Origin: Acidimicrobiia bacterium
Lineage (GTDB): Bacteria > Actinomycetota > Acidimicrobiia > Spongiisociales > SHLN01
Reading direction: 5' to 3'
DNA: 11,447 nucleotides
NCBI GenBank assembly: GCA_004283105.1
Contig: SHLN01000063.1
Location: forward strand, 1-11,447
Below are positions 7,022-11,447 of this stretch, one piece after another; the stretch's first letter is position 1; every line of letters starts with the position of its first letter. The notes under the pieces were generated by a model, which saw only the letters and a program-made list of their open reading frames with translations, did not search any database and was not told the origin of the DNA. The position numbers were made by a program, and so were the translations under genes.

Positions 7022-7903
7022 CTACCAACCCCGGCCGGCCAGCCGTTCGCCTTCTTCCAGCTCGGTAACGCCGATGCCGACCATGGGCTCGCCGAGATTG
7101 CGAGACACCTTGGCAATGATCGACGGGTCCTCGTAGTACGTCGTGGCCTCGACGATGGCCTTGGCGCGGCTGGCGGGATCTCCGCTCTTGAAGATGCCCG
7201 AGCCGACGAAGACGCCGTCGACACCCAGCTGCATCATGAGGGCGGCATCAGCCGGCGTCGCGATCCCGCCTGCGGCGAAGTTGACCACCGGGAGCTTGCC
7301 GGTTTCGGCGATCTCCTCGACGAGATCGAATGGTGCGCCGAGGTCTCTCGCAGTGGACATGAGCTCCTCGTGCTTCATCGTGGTGAGGCGCTGCATCTCC
7401 CCGTTGATCGTCCGGAAGTGACGGACCGCTTCGACGACGTCGCCGGTGCCGGCCTCGCCCTTGGTGCGAATCATGGCAGCGCCCTCGCCGATGCGACGGA
7501 GGGCCTCACCAAGATTGCGGGCACCGCACACGAACGGCACGGCAAATGCCCATTTGTCGATGTGATGCTCTTCATCGGCCGGCGTCAACACCTCGCTCTC
7601 GTCGACGTAGTCGACTCCGAGGGATTGCAGGACCTGCGCCTCGACGAAGTGCCCGATGCGGGCCTTGGCCATGACCGGGATGGATACGGCGGCCTGAATC
7701 TCTTCAATCATGGTGGGGTCCGACATCCTGGCGACGCCACCGTCGGCCCGAATATCCGCCGGCACCCGTTCCAGCGCCATGACCGCCACCGCGCCTGCCT
7801 CTTCGGCAATCCGAGCGTGGTCGGCGTTCACGACGTCCATGATGACGCCACCTTTGAGCATTTCCGCCAAGCCGCGCTTGACCCGATCAGTTCCTTTGTC
7901 CAT
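7022..7903 (-). CDS. pdxS: Pyridoxal 5'-phosphate synthase subunit PdxS
   Basis: PdxS builds pyridoxal 5'-phosphate from ribose 5-phosphate, glyceraldehyde 3-phosphate and ammonia supplied by PdxT, as a (beta/alpha)8 barrel in a twelve-subunit ring. The 293-residue length is standard. The N-terminal GLAEMLKGGVIMDV carries the conserved Asp23; the two catalytic lysines are Lys80 in VMAKARIGH and Lys148 in RTKGEAGTG; the phosphate loop NFAAGGIATP and VGSGIF are intact. The ATG at 7903 opens on the conserved N-terminus but has no Shine-Dalgarno sequence; a TACACT box 8 nt upstream suggests leaderless transcription. pdxT follows after 3 nt. In mycobacteria tesB2 separates pdxS and pdxT; here they are adjacent. 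Confidence 0.97.
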   Translation of the reverse strand: MDKGTDRVKRGLAEMLKGGVIMDVVNADHARIAEEAGAVAVMALERVPADIRADGGVARMSDPTMIEEIQAAVSIPVMAKARIGHFVEAQVLQSLGVDYVDESEVLTPADEEHHIDKWAFAVPFVCGARNLGEALRRIGEGAAMIRTKGEAGTGDVVEAVRHFRTINGEMQRLTTMKHEELMSTARDLGAPFDLVEEIAETGKLPVVNFAAGGIATPADAALMMQLGVDGVFVGSGIFKSGDPASRAKAIVEATTYYEDPSIIAKVSRNLGEPMVGIGVTELEEGERLAGRGW

Positions 7904-7911
7904 AGACGCGA

Positions 7912-7917
7912 AGTGTA
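7912..7917 (-). promoter_or_regulatory. Candidate -10 box for leaderless pdxS-pdxT-yebC mRNA
   Basis: On the - strand TACACT (TANNNT form) ends 8 nt before the pdxS ATG, so transcription could begin at or next to the start codon. No Shine-Dalgarno sequence is present, which fits a leaderless message, common in actinobacteria. I see no convincing -35 box at normal spacing. Confidence 0.35.
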
Positions 7918-7946
7918 GTGGGGCTTGCTCGTTTGACCCGCCCGAA

Positions 7947-7974
7947 AGGGACCCTCGACCCTCGACCCTCGATA
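7947..7974 (-). repeat. Heptamer tandem array C (3-4 units)
   Basis: On the + strand contiguous units read AGGGACC, CTCGACC, CTCGACC, CTCGATA; ACCCTCG is perfectly triplicated at 7951-7971. In the sense of the - strand genes the units read TATCGAG, GGTCGAG, GGTCGAG, GGTCCCT. The array lies between the DUF3048 gene and pdxS, about 30 nt upstream of the candidate pdxS -10 box. Confidence 0.65.
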
Positions 7975-7989
7975 CGTCACGGTCTGGCT

Positions 7990-8038
7990 AGGAACCAGGA
8001 ACTAGGGACCAGGGACGAGGGACGAGGGACTTGGGACT
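7990..8038 (-). repeat. Heptamer tandem array D (7 units)
   Basis: Seven contiguous units on the + strand: AGGAACC, AGGAACT, AGGGACC, AGGGACG, AGGGACG, AGGGACT, TGGGACT. In - strand sense the consensus is NGTCCCT (AGTCCCA, AGTCCCT, CGTCCCT twice, GGTCCCT, AGTTCCT, GGTTCCT). It begins 18 nt downstream of the DUF3048 stop codon and is separated from array C by 15 bp. It is the longest array in the window. Confidence 0.75.
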
Positions 8039-8041
8039 ATC

Positions 8042-8055
8042 CGTCTCGCGAGACG
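8042..8055. repeat. 14-bp perfect palindrome after the DUF3048 gene
   Basis: CGTCTCGCGAGACG is self-complementary over 14 bp and begins 1 nt after the stop codon of the - strand lipoprotein gene. In RNA it could fold as a 5-bp stem with a CGCG loop, too weak and lacking a T tract for a standard terminator. It could also be a dyad for a DNA-binding protein. Function is unknown. Confidence 0.4.
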
Positions 8056-8056
8056 C

Positions 8057-9109
8057 CTAGCTCCAACTCACCCTGCCGCTCAATGGCGTGATATGCAGCC
8101 AGGTGCGGCCTGGCGAGAGTGGGATCTGGTTGCCGTTGAGGTCGGCGAAGCTGAAGAAGTCGGCCTCTTGCGGTCGTTGCCATCGGGCCGTGAATGCCTT
8201 GCCGTCACGGAACACAATGGCCTCGCCCGAACCGGTCACCTCGTAGTCGGGGACGGCCGAGCCCGCTGCATCCACCCGGCCGGTGTCGATCGTCTCCACC
8301 CAGACGACGACGACAGAGTCTGCAGATATGTGGAGCCCATCGGCATCGAGGGACTCCTCACCGTCCTGGGCCCGGAAGTAGCGACCGTGGTCGAACGTCC
8401 ACGTCAGGTCGTTCCTGGCGGACATCCGAACCTCGATCTCCGTGGCATCGTCGCCCCCGGCCGGCGTGCTGATGTCGAAGTCGAGGACTGGTGCAACCTC
8501 TCCGTCCCATTCCACCTCGGGAAGGTTTTCCGTGTCGTACATGAGCGAGTAGACGTACTCGCGGCCGCTCTCGCGCCGATAGCCATCGATACGGCCATCA
8601 CCCTCGTCGACGGCGACCTCGCCAAGCGCCACACGGATCGACCACTGGCCTCCGCTGCTGAGAACCCTGGCGTCGAATGGAGCGACGAGCCTCGGGTCGA
8701 CCTCCCGCAAGCTGCGGACCGGCCCTACGGTTGCCGGATAGGTCGTCTGAAACACCGCCAACCATCGTCCGACGCCCCCCTCAACAAGGATCTCCATGAC
8801 GAGATCGGCCTCGTTGATGCCCGCCTGGGGTCGTCCTTTCGCGGCGTTCGAGAGCTTGGCAATCAATACTCGCTGGTCCGAAACATCGCCGGTGAGACCG
8901 GTCAACGGGGCAGGCGGACCGGGATCGATCGTCGTCGTGGTTGCCGGGACCGTTGTCGTCGTCGTGGTGGGCGGCACGGTCGTGGTCGTCGTCGAGTCCG
9001 GGACGAGCACCGAAGGAGTCGTCAGGGTCACCGGGTCAGGAGCCGCGGCAGCACCGCTGCAGGATGCAGCCACCAGGCACAGAATGAGGGATAGGGCGCG
9101 AATTCTCAC
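8057..9109 (-). CDS. DUF3048 (YerB-like) lipoprotein
   Basis: This is a predicted 350-residue lipoprotein of the DUF3048/YerB family, whose biochemical role is not established. The start is taken as the GTG at 9109, because VRIRALSLILCLVAAS is a signal peptide ending at lipobox AAS-Cys17; the open frame reaches 9472, but that part overlaps pimA and reads like noise. No Shine-Dalgarno sequence is evident. Residues 40-60 are a Thr/Val/Pro linker (TTTTTVPPTTTT type), probably a spacer from the membrane. Family motifs follow: PLTGL (68-72), RVLIAKLSNA, KGRPQAGINEADLVME (91-106), VEGG, VGPVRSLREVD (128-138) and SSGGQ; the C-terminal domain carries FSFADLNGNQIPLSPG and GRTWLHITP (334-342). It starts 16 nt after the pimA stop, so it probably belongs to the pgsA-patA-pimA operon and may act in the cell envelope. 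Confidence 0.88.
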   Translation of the reverse strand: MRIRALSLILCLVAASCSGAAAAPDPVTLTTPSVLVPDSTTTTTVPPTTTTTTVPATTTTIDPGPPAPLTGLTGDVSDQRVLIAKLSNAAKGRPQAGINEADLVMEILVEGGVGRWLAVFQTTYPATVGPVRSLREVDPRLVAPFDARVLSSGGQWSIRVALGEVAVDEGDGRIDGYRRESGREYVYSLMYDTENLPEVEWDGEVAPVLDFDISTPAGGDDATEIEVRMSARNDLTWTFDHGRYFRAQDGEESLDADGLHISADSVVVVWVETIDTGRVDAAGSAVPDYEVTGSGEAIVFRDGKAFTARWQRPQEADFFSFADLNGNQIPLSPGRTWLHITPLSGRVSWS

Positions 9110-9125
9110 AGTAGGTTGAGCGAGG

Positions 9126-10175
9126 TTACTCGCCCCTATTCTCGACCGCCTCCGCGTATACCTTGAGGTAGTCGGCCACCACCCGCTCCCGGTCGAACGC
9201 CGCGACCCGCAGGCGGGCACGCCCCTGGTACTCCTCACGGATATCCGGATCGCGCATGAGGGTGTCGAGGGCACGACCGAGAGCGGCTGCATCCCCGACC
9301 GGCGTATACAGGGCCGCCTCCTCGGCAACGAAATGAAAAGCCGGGAGCGCCGACGCAACCACCGCACAGCCCGAGGCCAGCGCCTCGAGAACGACAAGAC
9401 CAAAACTCTCGCCACCGGTGTTGGGAGCGACAAATACCGATGCAGCCGCCAGTTCTCGTTGCTTCGTGGCATCGTCGACGGGTCCGAGGAACCGCACGCC
9501 CGGTACCTCCGGGCGCATGGCGCCCATCACCACGAGTTGGGCGGCCGGACGGGTGCGCCGGAGCTGTGCGAACGCCTCCAGGAGGAGGTCGAGACCCTTG
9601 CGCGGCTCATCGCGACCGAGAAAGGCGAGACGATCCGGATCCTTGGGCCCCGCCGGGTTGTACTGGCGCGTGTCGATGGTGTTGGGAATGATGCGGGGTG
9701 GTCCGACTAGCGGCTCGATCGCGGCCGCGGCGACCGGGCTCACCGCCACCGGAACCGCCAGGTTGGCGGCCAGCTTGCGCCACTGGCGGCGGGCCGCTCC
9801 GTAGAGGAACCGGACTCCTCGTCCCGGGTCGGCGTGAAACGTGCCGATCTTGGGTATCCCGGGAGTCCGGAGTGCTCCAAGGGAAACCGCCGGGACGAAC
9901 GGTTCATGAATGTGGATGACATCGGCGCCCGCCACCGCCGCGCCCACGGCGGCGGCAGTCCCGGGGGCGAGCCGAATCGGGGCCACCGATCGGTTCGTTC
10001 GTACGCCGGTGGTTCCGCCGAGATAGATGGTGCCGTCTGGACCACCCGAGGTGCCGGGTGCCACCAGCCAGGCGTCCTGGTCTTCGGCCCGCAGCCACTC
10101 CACGTGGTACCGGGCCTGGCCCTGCACTCCGCCCGGACGGTCGAGGGCATAGGGAGAGACGATTGCGATCCTCAC
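9126..10175 (-). CDS. pimA: GT4 glycosyltransferase, PimA-like phosphatidylinositol mannosyltransferase
   Basis: By family, PimA transfers mannose from GDP-mannose to phosphatidylinositol on the inner membrane face, the first step of phosphatidylinositol mannoside synthesis. The 349-residue GT-B protein opens with MRIAIVSPYALDRPGGVQ, where PGGVQ (14-18) is the loop binding the donor phosphates in PimA. Other matches are HIHEPF (88-93), GTFHAD with His114 (equivalent to catalytic His118 of mycobacterial PimA), FLGRDEPRKG with Arg188 and Lys193, FLGPVDDATK, and GGESFGLVVLEA, where Glu256 and Glu264 form the EX7E motif. The GTG start at 10175 has GAGGAG about 6 nt upstream and overlaps the stop of the acyltransferase gene as GTGA. 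The adjoining pgsA- and patA-like genes support the PimA call over other GT4 enzymes. Acceptor specificity is inferred. Confidence 0.9.
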   Translation of the reverse strand: MRIAIVSPYALDRPGGVQGQARYHVEWLRAEDQDAWLVAPGTSGGPDGTIYLGGTTGVRTNRSVAPIRLAPGTAAAVGAAVAGADVIHIHEPFVPAVSLGALRTPGIPKIGTFHADPGRGVRFLYGAARRQWRKLAANLAVPVAVSPVAAAAIEPLVGPPRIIPNTIDTRQYNPAGPKDPDRLAFLGRDEPRKGLDLLLEAFAQLRRTRPAAQLVVMGAMRPEVPGVRFLGPVDDATKQRELAAASVFVAPNTGGESFGLVVLEALASGCAVVASALPAFHFVAEEAALYTPVGDAAALGRALDTLMRDPDIREEYQGRARLRVAAFDRERVVADYLKVYAEAVENRGE

Positions 10176-11041
10176 ATCGGCTCCTCACGGTCCGATGGCC
10201 ACAACGGTTGCAGGAGATGCCATTGAGTCGGGTGTGCCCGAATGAAGTCCTCGAAGTGACCGGCCAACTGCTGGGCCATCTCCCCTACGGACGCCTCCCC
10301 ATCGAGCGGTGGGCGAACAACGAAGTGGTGGCCCCGTCCCCGGCGGAAGTAGGTCGCGACGGGGAGCACCGGAGAGCCGGTTCGCTTGGCGAGCACGAAC
10401 GGACCGGCCGGGAGCGTCGTTTCCTCGCCGAAGAAGGTCACGGCCACGCCCCGTCCCTTGAGATCTCGATCCGACGGAAGCGCCAGCGACTTGCCCTCCT
10501 GCAATCGAGAGAGCAACTCCGTCGACGCCCCTGCCTTGACGAGCACCACGTCGATGCCGAACACCGCCCGTTGGGCGATGAACCAGTCACTGATCAGCGG
10601 GTTGGGAAGCGACTCGGCCGCCGCCACCAGATCGAGACCCAGATTGATGGCCTCGATGCCGGCTGCCTCCCAGTTGCCGAGGTGCGGCAAGGCCAGGATC
10701 AGACCGCCCTGGTCCCGGTGTGCCCGGACGATGTCGTCACCCTCGATGGAGATGTGCTCGGCCATAGCGGCGAGGCGACGCGGACGCACCCAGAACGTCT
10801 CCGCCCAATACCGCCCGTACGAAGCAAAGGCCTGGCGGGCAAGCCGATCGACGTCGGCGCCCTCACCGGCTACCCGCCTCAGATGTCGAGCCGACATTTG
10901 GCGGCGCTCGCCGGCCACAAACGACAGCAGCCATCCGAGACCCTCCCCGGTGCGCCGCATGATCGGCTCGGGAAGCAGCCCGAAGATCCCCGACAGCACG
11001 CGGTAGAGCAGATAGCCGGGTAGGTACCTGGCACGGCTCAC
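10172..11041 (-). CDS. patA: LpxL/HtrB-family acyltransferase, probable PatA-type PIM acyltransferase
   Basis: This 289-residue membrane-associated acyltransferase probably acylates the mannose of phosphatidylinositol mannosides, as PatA (Rv2611c) does in mycobacteria; the same fold includes LpxL/HtrB. The start is the GTG at 11041, giving VSRARYLPGYLLYRVLSGIF. It overlaps the pgsA stop by 4 nt (GTGA), and the open frame further upstream overlaps pgsA without conservation. Residues 7-25 form a hydrophobic N-terminal segment. The catalytic HX4(D/E) motif is LPHLGNWE (His120, Glu125). Other family features are AESLPNPLISDWF, LPSDRDLKGRGVAVTFFG and GPFVLAKRTGSPVLPV. The ribosome site is weak, so translation is probably coupled to pgsA. 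Placement between pgsA and pimA is the main reason for preferring PatA over a generic lauroyl acyltransferase. Confidence 0.88.
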   Translation of the reverse strand: MSRARYLPGYLLYRVLSGIFGLLPEPIMRRTGEGLGWLLSFVAGERRQMSARHLRRVAGEGADVDRLARQAFASYGRYWAETFWVRPRRLAAMAEHISIEGDDIVRAHRDQGGLILALPHLGNWEAAGIEAINLGLDLVAAAESLPNPLISDWFIAQRAVFGIDVVLVKAGASTELLSRLQEGKSLALPSDRDLKGRGVAVTFFGEETTLPAGPFVLAKRTGSPVLPVATYFRRGRGHHFVVRPPLDGEASVGEMAQQLAGHFEDFIRAHPTQWHLLQPLWPSDREEPM

Positions 11042-11447
11042 CCGAGCGCCACCCACGCCTTCCAGTACCGCTGCACCACGGTGAGCCCGGTCAACACCAC
11101 CATCGGCCACAGCATCACTTCCGCGCCCCACCAGCCCCAGCCGACCGGGATGATGAGCCCGCAGAACAGAATGATCCGCTCGGCCCGCCCCATGATTCCC
11201 CCCTTGCCATCCAGTCCTTCTGCCTCGGCTTTGGATCGCACGTACGGGATGAGCATCGAGTTGCCGAGGGCAATCACGGTGAGGAGCACGAGCAGCGAGT
11301 CATCGGAAACGAACCAGGCGAGGCCGGCAAACATGGCCACCTCTCCGATGCGATCGAAGATCGTGTCGAGGAATGCCCCGCGTCGCGAAGCCGTCCCGGT
11401 GAGCCGGGCGACCGTTCCGTCTACCCCATCGATGCCGCCCCCGAGCC
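11038..11447 (-). CDS. pgsA: CDP-alcohol phosphatidyltransferase, probable phosphatidylinositol phosphate synthase PgsA (5' partial)
   Basis: Only the C-terminal 135 residues are inside the window; the first in-frame codon ends at 11445, and roughly 70-80 N-terminal residues should lie beyond the edge. The family signature DX2DGX2ARX8GX3DX3D is complete: DGVDGTVAR, then G, then FLDTIFD, placing all four metal- and CDP-binding aspartates. Downstream, RSKAEAEGLDGKGGIMGRAE is close to the mycobacterial PgsA1 RAEA-GL...GG...R-ER pattern, and three or more hydrophobic helices follow. Actinobacterial members condense CDP-diacylglycerol with inositol 3-phosphate to give phosphatidylinositol phosphate, the precursor of PI and thus the PimA substrate. 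The internal ATG at 11340 is not the start, since coding similarity continues upstream. The stop overlaps the acyltransferase start by 4 nt. Confidence 0.92.
   Translation of the reverse strand, partial: LGGGIDGVDGTVARLTGTASRRGAFLDTIFDRIGEVAMFAGLAWFVSDDSLLVLLTVIALGNSMLIPYVRSKAEAEGLDGKGGIMGRAERIILFCGLIIPVGWGWWGAEVMLWPMVVLTGLTVVQRYWKAWVALG

Noticed and set aside
6632..7918. 428-codon open frame on the + strand
   Set aside because: It lies antisense to pdxT and pdxS, which have every family motif. It is a high-GC shadow frame with no ribosome site or recognisable motif.
7947..8038. CRISPR array
   Set aside because: The units are 7 bp and contiguous, with no spacers and no cas genes.
8929..8992. 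GTC/GTG-rich microsatellite-like DNA
   Set aside because: It is explained by the Thr/Val/Pro linker of the DUF3048 lipoprotein read on the - strand.
8093..9094. 333-codon + strand open frame
   Set aside because: Antisense shadow of the DUF3048 gene; the sense strand has the signal peptide and family motifs.
9110..9472. N-terminal extension of the DUF3048 frame
   Set aside because: It overlaps pimA, is Arg/Ser-rich noise, and would bury the signal peptide and lipobox that begin at 9109.
10058..11023. 321-codon + strand open frame
   Set aside because: Antisense shadow of patA and the start of pimA, with low-complexity Arg/Pro composition.

Overview
The window is high-GC DNA that looks like a deep-branching actinobacterium, perhaps an Acidimicrobiia-type lineage known mainly from metagenomes. 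The taxonomic call rests on four things: a phosphatidylinositol mannoside (PIM) gene block of the mycobacterial type, the PdxS/PdxT route to vitamin B6, frequent GTG starts with 4-nt gene overlaps, and long antisense shadow frames. I see no mobile element, tRNA, rRNA or CRISPR array. No gene-free stretch exceeds about 170 bases.

Left part (1-4920, + strand). A small single-pass membrane protein (85-552) ends in a clear hairpin terminator (568-598). Next comes a 1176-residue protein (676-4206), the most unusual object here. It joins an OmpR-type winged helix and BTAD domain (SARP/AfsR style), an nSTAND1 NTPase, one transmembrane helix, a BMP/PnrA-like extracytoplasmic ligand-binding domain, and a C-terminal two-cysteine domain. 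The layout suggests a membrane-anchored one-component regulator that senses a ligand outside the cell, perhaps a nucleoside, and acts on DNA inside. A 215-residue protein of unknown function (4262-4909) follows on the same strand and ends inside a perfect hairpin.

Right part (5078-11447, - strand). Reading in the direction of transcription, from high to low coordinates: a PgsA-type CDP-alcohol phosphatidyltransferase cut by the window edge, a PatA/LpxL-type acyltransferase, and a PimA-type mannosyltransferase, each overlapping the next by 4 nt. A DUF3048/YerB-like lipoprotein follows after 16 nt. After a gap with repeats come pdxS, pdxT and yebC, packed 3 nt apart or overlapping by 1 nt, and then a small cysteine-containing lipoprotein. 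The order pgsA-patA-pimA ... pdxS-pdxT-yebC matches, with insertions and losses, the mycobacterial Rv2612c-Rv2603c region as I recall it. The first block makes PIM membrane glycolipid precursors, the second makes pyridoxal 5'-phosphate, and YebC is a translation-associated factor.

The intergenic spaces carry a recurring oddity: arrays of contiguous 7-bp units (4920-4947, 5683-5710, 7947-7974, 7990-8038). Read in the sense of the gene ending just before them, all share a loose NGTCNNN pattern, and three of the four lie within about 20 nt of a stop codon or its hairpin. A separate GC-rich palindrome (5007-5031) looks like a dispersed REP-type element.
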